Positions 1 through 7,953 of a stretch of DNA of 63,125 nt are shown here, piece by piece (position 1 is the first letter of the stretch; each line of letters starts with the position of its first letter). The position numbers were made by a program, and so were the translations under genes. This DNA comes from Holosporales bacterium (lineage in GTDB: Bacteria; Pseudomonadota; Alphaproteobacteria; Holosporales; Holosporaceae), in NCBI GenBank assembly GCA_947461445.1, contig CANHKV010000005.1, forward strand, positions 1 to 63,125. Reading direction: 5' to 3'. The notes under the pieces were generated by a model. The model was not told the origin of the DNA, made no database searches, and saw only the letters and a program-made list of their open reading frames with translations.

Positions 1-127
1 AATAAACGGCATGGATCCCAACCACCATTGGTGGGGTATATTATCCACCATTACGGGAAAGGAAGGCGTCTTCCCTTCCCATAATCAACAGATCCATCGC
101 ATCCGTTAAACGGTCCAGGCGGGCCAC
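1..127. repeat. pth 3'-end duplicate, copy A
   Basis: This stretch is nearly identical to 2187-2313, which covers the last ~30 codons of pth and its downstream flank. I count about five mismatches over the 127 bases. The match stops abruptly about 35 bases before the first small secreted gene, where pth sequence gives way to the A-rich leader of that gene. It cannot encode Pth itself, because the rest of the gene is missing. It is the visible edge of a duplication unit and probably continues to the left of the window. Confidence 0.85.
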
Positions 128-161
128 AATTTAAAAAACCAAACAAGGAGAAAAACTAAAA

Positions 162-380
162 ATGACAAAACTATACTCCATTTTTTTTCTGGCATTAATT
201 GGGGCCACCACTACAGGCAGCGTATTTGCGAAAAAGATTTTTACCCTTGATCCTCCTAGACATTTTTATGATTCCGAGACCTTTAGAGCTGGGGGGAATG
301 ATATGATTCATGATGTTTGTCCCGGATGTGCTGTGCGTAATGCGACAAGATTTTTTTCTGATGAAACTCTTCAGGGATAA
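162..380 (+). CDS. Small secreted protein, conserved-leader family, member 1
   Basis: The product is 72 residues and of unknown function. Residues 1-23 form a textbook Sec signal peptide (MTKLYSIFFLALIGA, then TTTGSVFA with an A-x-A-like cleavage site). The mature part is only ~49 residues and contains a CPGC motif (residues 53-56) that could form a disulfide. The signal peptide is almost the same as in the genes at 770, 1393 and 1813, whereas the mature part differs. A ribosome-binding site (aaggag) lies about 12 bases before the ATG, within a leader shared by the family. The gene belongs to a tandem array next to pth. Export is well supported; any role (effector, adhesin, toxin) would be a guess. 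Confidence 0.7.
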   Translation: MTKLYSIFFLALIGATTTGSVFAKKIFTLDPPRHFYDSETFRAGGNDMIHDVCPGCAVRNATRFFSDETLQG

Positions 381-418
381 TTTGTACAGCTAGAGTTATT
401 TTAGAATGGATTTTTAGG

Positions 419-583
419 CTAATATTCTCCATTCTTTTTCTGGCAATGCTGGCCCTGGGTACTACGGGTTCCAGGTTTGCCAAAAGGCGTGCTATTGCTC
501 ATGAGGTGGAGACTACGATCAAAGAAGATAGGGGGGAATCTGGTGACCTTGGATACGGTCAAAATGCAGCTGCTGTATACTGA
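419..583 (+). pseudogene. Decayed paralogue of the conserved-leader secreted family
   Basis: Read in the frame of position 419, this gives ILFLAMLALGTTGSRFA, clearly the family signal peptide, then a mature part beginning KRRAIAHEVE and a stop at 581-583. The proper ATG, the MTKLY start and the ribosome-binding site are gone. The first in-frame ATG (446) lies inside the hydrophobic core and would leave too little signal sequence. The AIAH motif is shared with the mature part of the gene at 1813. I read it as a remnant of another array member. Confidence 0.6.
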
Positions 584-720
584 AGATTCTAAACCTGGTT
601 CTGCTATGCGTTCTTCTGGTGATTCTAAAGAAGAAAATTTTTTATTAAATATTACGCTTGTTTTTTCATTATATATATCGTAATATTTTTTGTCTAATAT
701 TGTTCATATGTCAAATAAAA

Positions 721-769
721 ACAAAACGTTTGACGAATTTAAAAAACTAAACAAGGAGAAAAACTAAAA
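721..769 (+). repeat. Shared 5' leader with ribosome-binding site, copy 1
   Basis: A 49-base leader that is almost identical to 1344-1392. It runs from an acaaaacgtttgacg block through an A/T-rich stretch to the aaggag site and the ATG. The second half (aatttaaaaaac to the start codon) is also found before the genes at 162 and 1813, where the upstream half is replaced by the pth tail. Two versions of the leader therefore exist in the array. Confidence 0.8.
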
Positions 770-961
770 ATGACAAAATTATATTCTATTTTTTTTCTGG
801 CATTAATTGGGGCCAGCAGTATGAACTCTGTTAATGCCGCAGCCGATAAAATTAAAGAAAAATCGCATACCAGTAACAAATACGAAGACAATGAGACCGC
901 CAACAATAATGATAGTAGTAATGATGGCAATGAGCACAATGTTCGCGTCACTTTCGCCTAA
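770..961 (+). CDS. Small secreted protein, conserved-leader family, member 2
   Basis: A 63-residue product of unknown function. Residues 1-23 are the family signal peptide (MTKLYSIFFLALIGA, then SSMNSVNA). The mature ~40 residues are very hydrophilic and rich in Asn, Asp, Glu and Lys, probably disordered. Mature sequence is unlike member 1. It starts directly after the shared leader at 721-769 with a good aaggag site. Part of the tandem array. Confidence 0.65.
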   Translation: MTKLYSIFFLALIGASSMNSVNAAADKIKEKSHTSNKYEDNETANNNDSSNDGNEHNVRVTFA

Positions 962-1053
962 TCAGCTCATCTGCTCTTGCAGGATTGGTGTCCTCAATGA
1001 CCTGATTCTGCATCTATCTGTGATATTCAAACAATTAATAGAGGAAGATTGAC

Positions 1054-1260
1054 ATGATAAAATTATACAATATTTGTTTTCTGGTATTTCTGAGTTCTGT
1101 TTTTAGCAATGATGTATCCGCTAAATTAGATGAAATCAATAAAAGCAATACAATAAATGCTACAAAAGATAAAACCAGTGATAACGAATCTAAGAACAAA
1201 AACAACGGAAATGATGATGGCAATACGATCGATATTGACATCAATGTCCAACCGGCGTGA
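1054..1260 (+). CDS. Small secreted protein, divergent family member 3
   Basis: A 68-residue product of unknown function. The N-terminus MIKLYNICFLVFLSS followed by VFSNDVSA is a diverged form of the family signal peptide. The mature ~45 residues are Asn/Asp/Lys-rich with a DIDINV stretch near the end, similar in composition to the gene at 770. The leader is different here (gaggaag a few bases before ATG) and there is no copy of either repeat immediately upstream. It may be an older duplicate. Confidence 0.6.
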   Translation: MIKLYNICFLVFLSSVFSNDVSAKLDEINKSNTINATKDKTSDNESKNKNNGNDDGNTIDIDINVQPA

Positions 1261-1343
1261 AGGTAGAGAAGGTACGATTATCTATCTTTTCTGATGGCAT
1301 TGGTAAATCATCATCCGCATCCCGTTTATACAGTGTTTAATAA

Positions 1344-1392
1344 ACAAAACGTTTGACGAATTTAAAAAACTAAATAAGGAGAAAAAATAAAA
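1344..1392 (+). repeat. Shared 5' leader with ribosome-binding site, copy 2
   Basis: Second copy of the 49-base leader described at 721-769, with only a few substitutions (ataaggag instead of acaaggag, aaaaaat instead of aaaaact). Confidence 0.8.
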
Positions 1393-1638
1393 ATGAAAAA
1401 ACTATATTCCATTCTTTTTCTGGCATTCATTGGGGCCAGCAGTACGGATAGCGTGTTTGCGAGAGGATCTTTTCAGTCTCATTCTGCTATGACTCATGAG
1501 GATCTTTCTGACATTTCACGGGATCGTACAGCAGTTGAGGATGTTGGGCGTACTGTAAAAGACGACAGAAAGGCGAAAAATGGTGACATGCCTAAGGAAA
1601 CCTCCCAAGATCCCAAGGTCCCAGGCCAATGGTTTTAA
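1393..1638 (+). CDS. Small secreted protein, conserved-leader family, member 4
   Basis: An 81-residue product of unknown function. Residues 1-23 are the family signal peptide (MKKLYSILFLAFIGA, then SSTDSVFA). The mature ~58 residues are charged and hydrophilic, with an SAMTHED segment that resembles the AIAH segments of the gene at 1813 and the remnant at 419. The ribosome-binding site is aaggag in the shared leader. The 3' flank runs into copy B of the pth tail. Confidence 0.65.
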   Translation: MKKLYSILFLAFIGASSTDSVFARGSFQSHSAMTHEDLSDISRDRTAVEDVGRTVKDDRKAKNGDMPKETSQDPKVPGQWF

Positions 1639-1649
1639 AGGGTGTGGGA

Positions 1650-1777
1650 AGCAATGGCGGCATCCATCCCAACCACCATTGGTGCGGTATATTATCCACC
1701 ATTACGGGAAAGGAAGGCATCTTCTTTTCCCGTAATCAACAGATCCATCGCGTTCGTTAAGCGGTCCAGTCGGGCCA
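1650..1777. repeat. pth 3'-end duplicate, copy B
   Basis: Matches 2180-2313 (the pth 3' end and flank) with more substitutions than copy A. The flank immediately left of it (gaagcaatggc) also matches the flank left of pth. The homology ends at the same point as in copy A and is followed by the same A-rich leader, so A and B came from one original fusion event that was later duplicated. Confidence 0.85.
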
Positions 1778-1812
1778 CAATTTAAAAAACCAAACAAGGA
1801 GAAAAACTAAAA

Positions 1813-2142
1813 ATGACAAAATTATATTCCATTCTTTTTCTGGCATTAATTGGGGCCACCACTACAGGCAGCGTATTTGCCGCGAGAGTAAAGCTTCCTT
1901 ATCCTCATCCTGCTATAGCTCATGTGGAAGATAAGCTCTATGAGGATCATCACAATAAAGATGGTATTAAATTATCTGGTGTGAATTCTTATAATATGGT
2001 GGGTTATGTGGAAGATAAGCTCTATGAGGATCATCACAAAGAAGATGGTATTGTATTATCTGGTGAGGATAGCCATCTTGACGGAAAAAGCGCTCCTACA
2101 ATCGTAGAACCAGAAAATCAACCTCAACCCTTCGTCGCCTAA
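1813..2142 (+). CDS. Secreted protein with internal repeat, conserved-leader family, member 5
   Basis: A 109-residue product of unknown function and the longest intact member. Residues 1-23 are the family signal peptide, nearly identical to member 1. The mature part has two copies of a segment VEDKLYEDHH..DGI.LSG, beginning at residues ~38 and ~66. At DNA level the copies start at 1924 and 2008 (period 84 bases). A PAIAHVED segment precedes the repeats and is related to the AIAHEVE of the remnant at 419. The His/Asp/Glu-rich repeats could bind metal, but that is speculation. The start follows the shared leader with aaggag. Confidence 0.7.
   Translation: MTKLYSILFLALIGATTTGSVFAARVKLPYPHPAIAHVEDKLYEDHHNKDGIKLSGVNSYNMVGYVEDKLYEDHHKEDGIVLSGEDSHLDGKSAPTIVEPENQPQPFVA
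1924..2065 (+). repeat. Internal 84-base tandem repeat in the secreted gene
   Basis: Two near-identical blocks of about 58 bases, starting at 1924 and 2008, encode VEDKLYEDHH-type segments in frame. Blocks are separated by a unique 26-base spacer. The reading frame is kept. Confidence 0.85.
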
Positions 2143-2226
2143 TAAAAAATAGGACCCAGTCCCAGTGGTTTAAGGGAAGCAATGGCAATAAACGGCATGG
2201 ATCCCAACCACCATTGGTGGGGTATA

Positions 2227-2781
2227 TTATCCACCATTACGGGAAAGGAAGGCATCTTCTTTTCCCATGATCAACAGATCCATCGCATCCGTTAAACGGT
2301 CCAGGCAGGCCAGGATTTTCTCCTTTTCTGCTGGATGAAAAGAATGCAAAACATAGTCACTGACGCCGCTCTGATGGGCTGGACGGTCAATGCCAATGCG
2401 AATGCGGTCGTAATCGGGACCCAAAACCGTGTGGATGCTTTTTAACCCATTGTGGCCACGGGCACTGCCCCCCTTTTTCAAACGAATTTCTGCGCATGCC
2501 AAGTCCAATTCATCGTGAATGACTAAAAACCGAGCATTGGGATAATGGCGATACAGTGGGGATACGGCTTGGCCCGATAAATTCATATAGGTTTGGGGAC
2601 AGCACAGCACAATTTTTTGATTTTCCACCATGCCTTGGGTTAAAAGGGCCTCTTTTTTATGGATCCACGGGGGAAACATCCAGTGTTTTTGTAACGCATC
2701 CATGGCCCAAAATCCCACGTTGTGCCGGTGATTGGCGTATGCTTTTCCCGGATTTCCCAATCCTATGATAATCCAATCCAT
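2227..2781 (-). CDS. pth: Peptidyl-tRNA hydrolase
   Basis: Cleaves the ester bond of peptidyl-tRNAs released prematurely from ribosomes, recycling tRNA in the cytosol. The 184-residue product has the normal bacterial length. It begins MDWIIIGLGNPG, the family N-terminus, followed by HNVGF (catalytic-region His), QTYMNLSGQAV, the HDELDL motif with the catalytic Asp, and GSARGHNGLKSI. I chose the ATG at 2781, because the in-frame extension to 2838 adds 19 residues that do not belong to the family. It is divergent to glmS. The last ~30 codons and 3' flank have been copied twice into the array on its downstream side (1-127 and 1650-1777). Confidence 0.95.
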   Translation of the reverse strand: MDWIIIGLGNPGKAYANHRHNVGFWAMDALQKHWMFPPWIHKKEALLTQGMVENQKIVLCCPQTYMNLSGQAVSPLYRHYPNARFLVIHDELDLACAEIRLKKGGSARGHNGLKSIHTVLGPDYDRIRIGIDRPAHQSGVSDYVLHSFHPAEKEKILACLDRLTDAMDLLIMGKEDAFLSRNGG

Positions 2782-2932
2782 AATCCGCTTTGTTCCCGAT
2801 TGCTTATTCTTTTTACAATAAATCAATGGCTGGATCAAATGGTTTTGATGGTTCTGTTCAGGGGTGTGGCTTTTGAATAGGGGTAAAGCGTGCTATTTTA
2901 AAGAAATCGTATGCAAAATCAAGGATCCAGCT

Positions 2933-4681
2933 GTGTGTGGTATAGTAGGAATGATTCATACTAAAGCGGTGATGACGGCACTGGTGCCTGCATTACGCCG
3001 ATTAGAGTATCGGGGATATGATTCTGCAGGCATTGCATTGCTGGACCAAGGACAATTAACACGCCATCGGGTTTTAGGGGTGTTGGACCAGTTAACCGGC
3101 GATATGCCCATGAATTCCCAGGCCAAAACAGCCATGGGACACACCCGATGGGCCACCCACGGAGAACCCTCTGTCCGTAATGCTCATCCCCACTTTAGTC
3201 ATCGTGTGGCCATTGTGCATAACGGCATTGTGGATAATTTTCAGACCTTGAAAAAGCACTTGCACAACCAAGGATATGCTTTTACAAGCGATACGGATAC
3301 CGAGGTCATTGCCCATTTAATTGATTCGTATTTGGAACGGGGACATGATCCAGTGGATGCTTTTTCCATGGCCATTCAACAATTAGAGGGTAATTTTGCC
3401 ATTGCATGTATGATTTCCCATTGGCAAGAAGCCCTGTTGGTCGCCCGTCGGGGTACACCGCCATTATTGGTGGGCAAGGGACCCATGGGGTACAGCATTG
3501 GTTCTGATGCCTTGGGATTGGTGAATGTGGCCGATGATTTGGCCTATTTGGATGGTGATTCGTGGGCACTGGTAACCCAAGACTCTGCTATGGCCTATGA
3601 TTTTTCCACAGCTCCGCGACCTTTGAATTGGCAAAAACAAATGGTGCATCACCAGAATTGTGATCAGGGAGATTATGCCCATTTTATGCGAAAGGAAATC
3701 GATGAACAGCCGGACGTGATTGCACGCCTGTTGTCTCAACCCACCCGTGGGCTGGCCCAGTTGTATCCTGATTCAAAGCATGTATCCTTGTTGGGATGTG
3801 GAACATCGTTTTATGCTGCATGGGTTGGAAAATATGTCCTAGAGCACCACTATACCGTGACCTTGGAACTGGCCTCGGAATTTTCTTATCGCCAAGCCAT
3901 CATGAGTCCAGGCGTTACATTGGCCTTGTCCCAATCGGGCGAAACGGCTGATACGTTAAAAGCCGTTGCTTATGCCAAAAATCAGGGACAAAAACTGATC
4001 AGTGTGGTGAATGCCCCTTACAGTTCTTTGGCCCGATGTTCTGATCATGTATTGGATATGCAGGCTGGCCCAGAAATCGGTGTGGCGTCGACCAAGGCAT
4101 TTACAGCACAGTTGTGGTTGCTGTTTGCCTTGGCTGGGATTACGCCTGATCGTGCTCAACGTTTGCCACAGAGTATGCGACAGGCATTGGAATTGGCCCC
4201 AGACATTCGACGTTGGGCCACCGCGTTGGCCGATGCATCCAATATGCTCTATTTGGGACGGGGCGTCAGTTATCCTGTGGCGCTGGAAGGCGCATTAAAA
4301 ATGAAGGAGCTGTCCTATATTCATGCCGAAGGTTTGGCCGCAGGAGAATTAAAACACGGATCATTGGCGCTGGTAGACCAGACCATACCCATTATTTTTC
4401 TGGCACCACACGATGCCATTTTCGATAAAACCTTGGGAAACATCCATGAAATTATTGCTCGAAAAGGACGATTGTATGTGATCACGGACCAGGCCGGGGC
4501 TGAAAAAATGCCGGCTGTTGGTTTATTACAGTGTTTAATCTTGCCCGATGCACCGGATCCCATTTTTAATCCATTTATCCAAACAATGGCCTTACAGTTG
4601 TTGGCGTATTATACGGCTCTGGCGCGGGGATGTTCCATTGATAAGCCCAGAAATTTGGCCAAATCTGTTACCGTAGAGTAA
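2933..4681 (+). CDS. glmS: Glutamine--fructose-6-phosphate aminotransferase
   Basis: Makes glucosamine-6-phosphate from fructose-6-phosphate and glutamine, the first step towards UDP-GlcNAc for peptidoglycan and LPS. The start is a GTG at 2933, placing the nucleophilic Cys right after the initiator (M-CGIVGMIH); an aagga site lies upstream. An in-frame ATG at 2864 would bury this Cys and is rejected. The N-terminal glutaminase domain shows GHTRWATHG and HNGIVDN. Two SIS sugar-phosphate isomerase domains follow (GCGTSFYAAW, LSQSGETADT; LGRGVSYPVALEGALKMKEL). The C-terminus NLAKSVTVE is the conserved end of the family. The product is 582 residues. tilS starts four bases after its stop. Confidence 0.96.
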   Translation: MCGIVGMIHTKAVMTALVPALRRLEYRGYDSAGIALLDQGQLTRHRVLGVLDQLTGDMPMNSQAKTAMGHTRWATHGEPSVRNAHPHFSHRVAIVHNGIVDNFQTLKKHLHNQGYAFTSDTDTEVIAHLIDSYLERGHDPVDAFSMAIQQLEGNFAIACMISHWQEALLVARRGTPPLLVGKGPMGYSIGSDALGLVNVADDLAYLDGDSWALVTQDSAMAYDFSTAPRPLNWQKQMVHHQNCDQGDYAHFMRKEIDEQPDVIARLLSQPTRGLAQLYPDSKHVSLLGCGTSFYAAWVGKYVLEHHYTVTLELASEFSYRQAIMSPGVTLALSQSGETADTLKAVAYAKNQGQKLISVVNAPYSSLARCSDHVLDMQAGPEIGVASTKAFTAQLWLLFALAGITPDRAQRLPQSMRQALELAPDIRRWATALADASNMLYLGRGVSYPVALEGALKMKELSYIHAEGLAAGELKHGSLALVDQTIPIIFLAPHDAIFDKTLGNIHEIIARKGRLYVITDQAGAEKMPAVGLLQCLILPDAPDPIFNPFIQTMALQLLAYYTALARGCSIDKPRNLAKSVTVE

Positions 4682-4685
4682 GGCT

Positions 4686-5963
4686 GTGATGACAGGGAAT
4701 GGGCAGGATTTTTCCACCGTTTTTGATGTGTTGGATGGGTGGTTTCCCACTCGGCCAAAGATCGTGGCTGTGGCGTTATCCGGTGGGGTGGACAGCATGG
4801 CGTTGACCCATATTTTGAAAGAGTGGGCTGCCGGATCTGTGACCATCATCCCCATGATTGTGGATCACGGATTGCGCCCTGAATCCCATCAAGAAGCCCA
4901 ACGTGTGGCAGAAATGGTCCGTCATTGGGGGTTAAACCCCGTTATTTTATGCTGGAAACACCCGCCCATGACCACTGGGTTGATGGAACGGGCACGCTAT
5001 GGGCGTTATGGTGTTCTGGCGCTGGCTTGTCATCACAGGGGCATAGAGCATCTTTTTGTGGGCCATCATCAGGATGATGCCTTGGAAACCGTATGGATGC
5101 GTCAAGAAATGAATGGACCAGAATATGGATTGTCTGGGATATCGGCCATTACCATGCGTTATGGAGTGGTGATTTTGCGGCCCCTTTTGGGTCTTTCAAA
5201 GGGGATATTAGAACACAATATGCGCGACAGTTGTGTGCCGTGGGTGAATGACCCCACCAATGGTAATGCGCATTTTCAGCGCACCAGGGCAAGACAGGTT
5301 GTACAAAATTGGACCATGCCAGAAAGAGAGCGTGCCCTGAACACCCTTTCCATGCGGGCCAAAAAACGCTGCATGAATGAACAGACATGGCGCCATTTAA
5401 CCCCAATGGGGCATGGATTGGGATATGTTTTGGTTCAGGATTTCAGGCCATTGCTGGCATTACAGCCACCCGATGGGGCGATATGCATTCAATCATGGGT
5501 GCACAGTTTTACCTTTGGCCCTGTATCCGGTTCACACGGGCAACATCGATTATGGGGGATTCTAAAAGAAACGTTTTTGCAACCTCCCGGGCCTGCTGGT
5601 CGCGTGATCGCCACCTTTGGCGGATGTATTTTTGTGCGCCATCACCACCAATTGTGGATTTTCAGGGAACATGCCCGCATTCAGCCCGAACCGGTCAATG
5701 CCTGGGTCCAGTTTTGGGATGATCGGGTTTTTTCTCTTTCGCCCCAGTGGGTTCAGCGTGCACCGTACGCATCAAAGGGATCTTGGAAGCATCGTTTTTT
5801 AGTCATGTCTCTGCCCCAATCATGGGGTTCACCCGATTTACATTATCGACCATGCAGCTGGGCGTACCCTCATTTTACGACCATAGATGAACAAACAGCC
5901 GTACAGAAATTCATGGATTATGGGCGTATTTCAATGGGGGTTCCCACAGATGTGGCACCGTAA
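4686..5963 (+). CDS. tilS: tRNA(Ile)-lysidine synthetase
   Basis: Converts C34 of tRNA-Ile(CAU) to lysidine so that it reads AUA. The ATP-pyrophosphatase P-loop (ALSGGVDSMAL) lies near residue 30, followed by VDHGLRPES and HHQDDALET, both typical of TilS. The C-terminal half is poorly conserved, as in the family. GTG (4686) and ATG (4689) are adjacent possible starts. It lies four bases after glmS, so the two are probably co-transcribed. Its last 46 bases overlap the convergent gene on the other strand. Confidence 0.9.
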   Translation: MMTGNGQDFSTVFDVLDGWFPTRPKIVAVALSGGVDSMALTHILKEWAAGSVTIIPMIVDHGLRPESHQEAQRVAEMVRHWGLNPVILCWKHPPMTTGLMERARYGRYGVLALACHHRGIEHLFVGHHQDDALETVWMRQEMNGPEYGLSGISAITMRYGVVILRPLLGLSKGILEHNMRDSCVPWVNDPTNGNAHFQRTRARQVVQNWTMPERERALNTLSMRAKKRCMNEQTWRHLTPMGHGLGYVLVQDFRPLLALQPPDGAICIQSWVHSFTFGPVSGSHGQHRLWGILKETFLQPPGPAGRVIATFGGCIFVRHHHQLWIFREHARIQPEPVNAWVQFWDDRVFSLSPQWVQRAPYASKGSWKHRFLVMSLPQSWGSPDLHYRPCSWAYPHFTTIDEQTAVQKFMDYGRISMGVPTDVAP

Positions 5964-6448
5964 ATTTCCTCTATTTCTTTATTGGTAACCGCAATGCATC
6001 CGTGGGTCCAATCGTGTTTTATACCCTTTGGGGGGTAAAAACCCCATGAATTGGGCTGACCGTGAATCATGATGTCGCTGCCGGCTGAGAGGCCCTTTTC
6101 CTTGGCCAATGCCATGTGATGGTCATGGGGATAGTCGATTTTTAAAGACAAATGATACTGGCTTTTGATATTTTTATAACAAATGGTATAGATTCCTTCG
6201 GGCGTTTTTCCGTCCCCTTCGTATTCTTTGGCTCCTGTGGGGCAAAATCCCAGATGAATGTCATAGGATTTTAAACATTTTCCTTGATGGTATATTTCTA
6301 AAATCCGCTCTTGTTTTTTGACCAGAATATAATCAATGGATGGAAAAGGTGATATTATTATTTTTGGATTTTTCAAAACATAAAAAATTAATAAAAGAAG
6401 AACAATCAAAAATGTTGTTTTTCCAAAGTGAATTTTCATGACAGTCAT
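5918..6448 (-). CDS. L,D-transpeptidase, YkuD fold, YafK-like
   Basis: Predicted periplasmic enzyme that forms or exchanges peptide cross-links in peptidoglycan. An N-terminal hydrophobic segment (residues ~10-26, TTFLIVLLLLIFYVL) anchors or exports it. The catalytic signature is HGQPN...GF, then HDWTHGCIAVTN with the nucleophilic Cys; DWT-x-GCIAV is the YafK version of the motif. The length of 176 residues is on the short side for the family. It starts six bases after the stop of the nucleoside transporter gene, so the two form an operon. Its 3' end overlaps tilS. Substrate specificity cannot be read from sequence. Confidence 0.85.
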   Translation of the reverse strand: MTVMKIHFGKTTFLIVLLLLIFYVLKNPKIIISPFPSIDYILVKKQERILEIYHQGKCLKSYDIHLGFCPTGAKEYEGDGKTPEGIYTICYKNIKSQYHLSLKIDYPHDHHMALAKEKGLSAGSDIMIHGQPNSWGFYPPKGIKHDWTHGCIAVTNKEIEEIYGATSVGTPIEIRP

Positions 6449-6454
6449 ATTAAA

Positions 6455-7705
6455 TTAAATGATGATGGAAACCACTGCACTGGATAATGCCCCTGCCAAT
6501 ATACTGGCCACCAATGCCAAAGAACACATCTGAACAATGTCGCTGGTGCGGGAAGGGGCCAGCGCGCCCAAGCATGCGATTTGAATGCCAATACTGCTGA
6601 TATTGGAAAAGGCGCACAAACTGGGTAATAAAATGGCCATCGTGCGTGGCGACAAAGGCCCATAAATGCCCTGGGAGATATTGGCAATGGCTACCCATTC
6701 GTTCAACAGTGTTTTTTCCCCTAAAATGCATCCTATGGTTAAACCATCGGACCAAGAAATACCCATGCACCAGGATAAAGGAGAAAAAACATAGCCGAAC
6801 AAAGACTGAATGGTTATGGTCTGATTCAGGATCAACTGGGTTATGCTGCCCAATACCTGGTTAAGAATATCCACAAGCGCCACCAACGCCAACATGGTGG
6901 CCGCAATCATCATCATGATATTCCAGCCATCGATGGCACCACGGGTGATGGCTTGTATGATGGTTTGAAACACATAGGGGTTTTCGCATTCACCATTGGT
7001 TAGAGTTTTCCCTTCGGGCATCATATATTCTGCGATAATCAGGGATGCTAAAATATTGGTCACAGCCGATGCCATCAAATGGACCAAAATGGTGTCTTGG
7101 TTCATGGCGTTAGCCCCAGATAGCACTTGGCTGTATAGCACAAAAATGGTCGAAACGCTGGTGGCCATGCCCGCAGTGATCAGGGTAAAAAGTTCATTCT
7201 TTGAAAAATTTGGTAAATAGTGACGTACCAAAAGGGGCGCATCGCTTTGTCCTAAAAACAATTTACCCGCCAATGCTGTGGCCAAACCACCACCGATCAG
7301 TTTGGTTTTTGCAACCCCTTTTGAAATGCTGCGCACCATACGGGGTAACAAGCCGGTGTGGAATAAAATCATGGAAACGGATCCCATCACCACAATGGTG
7401 GGCAGGGCTTGGAATAGCAAAATAAAAGGACTGCCTTTTCCAGCCATTGGAACAAAGGGGGCAGGCGCCCCACCAATATATCCAAAAACAAAACCGGTTC
7501 CTGCACGTACGGATTGCTGCACACCTTCCAGCCCATGGCCAAAATGTTTTAACAGAGGCGATAGGCCTGGTGCCTTTAAAAAAAACCAAGTTACGGCCAG
7601 ATGAATCGTCAGTAAAATACTGATTTTTTTGATATTCACATGGTTGAATCGACCCAATGACCACGCAAACCCCATAATCAGGCATGCCCCTAGTAATCCC
7701 TGCAT
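6455..7705 (-). CDS. Concentrative nucleoside transporter, NupC/CNT family
   Basis: Inner-membrane symporter predicted to import nucleosides. The 416-residue product has about ten hydrophobic segments and CNT hallmarks: a glycine-rich GGGLATALAGKLFLGQSDAP re-entrant region followed by LLVRHYLPNFSKNELF and ITAGMATSVST. NupC-type proteins normally carry GQTEAP here; GQSDAP is a small variation. Nucleoside uptake is common in bacteria living inside host cells. It is the first gene of a two-gene operon with the L,D-transpeptidase. Confidence 0.85.
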   Translation of the reverse strand: MQGLLGACLIMGFAWSLGRFNHVNIKKISILLTIHLAVTWFFLKAPGLSPLLKHFGHGLEGVQQSVRAGTGFVFGYIGGAPAPFVPMAGKGSPFILLFQALPTIVVMGSVSMILFHTGLLPRMVRSISKGVAKTKLIGGGLATALAGKLFLGQSDAPLLVRHYLPNFSKNELFTLITAGMATSVSTIFVLYSQVLSGANAMNQDTILVHLMASAVTNILASLIIAEYMMPEGKTLTNGECENPYVFQTIIQAITRGAIDGWNIMMMIAATMLALVALVDILNQVLGSITQLILNQTITIQSLFGYVFSPLSWCMGISWSDGLTIGCILGEKTLLNEWVAIANISQGIYGPLSPRTMAILLPSLCAFSNISSIGIQIACLGALAPSRTSDIVQMCSLALVASILAGALSSAVVSIII

Positions 7706-7782
7706 CGTTTTTGGCCATTGTATAGAGTACTTTTAGCATACGCCTGCATGATGGCGATCACAAGATTGCTTTAAAAGGTTTT

Positions 7783-7857
7783 TGGTGGGCGCAATAGGGA
7801 TTGAACCTATGACCTCTACGATGTCAACGTAGCGCTCTTCCGCTGAGCTATGCGCCC
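7783..7857 (-). tRNA. tRNA-Val (GAC)
   Basis: The minus strand folds into a full cloverleaf: acceptor GGGCGCA/TGCGCCC, discriminator A, encoded CCA, anticodon stem CTACG/CGTAG with loop TTGACAT (anticodon GAC) and T arm ATAGG-TTCAATC-CCTAT. Confidence 0.95.
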
Positions 7858-7866
7858 CACGCAAGA

Positions 7867-7895
7867 ATCATATCATTGCTGCAACCACAATGCAA
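7867..7895 (-). promoter_or_regulatory. Promoter of tRNA-Val
   Basis: On the minus strand a -35 box TTGCAT and a -10 box TATGAT are separated by 17 bases. The -10 box ends ten bases upstream of the tRNA 5' end. Confidence 0.65.
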
Positions 7896-7953
7896 TATAC
7901 CCACCGATCACCACCACAACCCACCCATGGTTCAATGAAAAAGGGTACAGGGC

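Noticed and set aside
2782-2838. N-terminal extension of pth (19 extra residues)
   Set aside because: The residues before MDWIIIGLGNPG do not belong to the family.
2864-2932. ATG start for glmS 69 bases upstream
   Set aside because: It would place the catalytic N-terminal Cys inside the chain; GlmS needs the Cys right after the initiator, which the GTG at 2933 gives.
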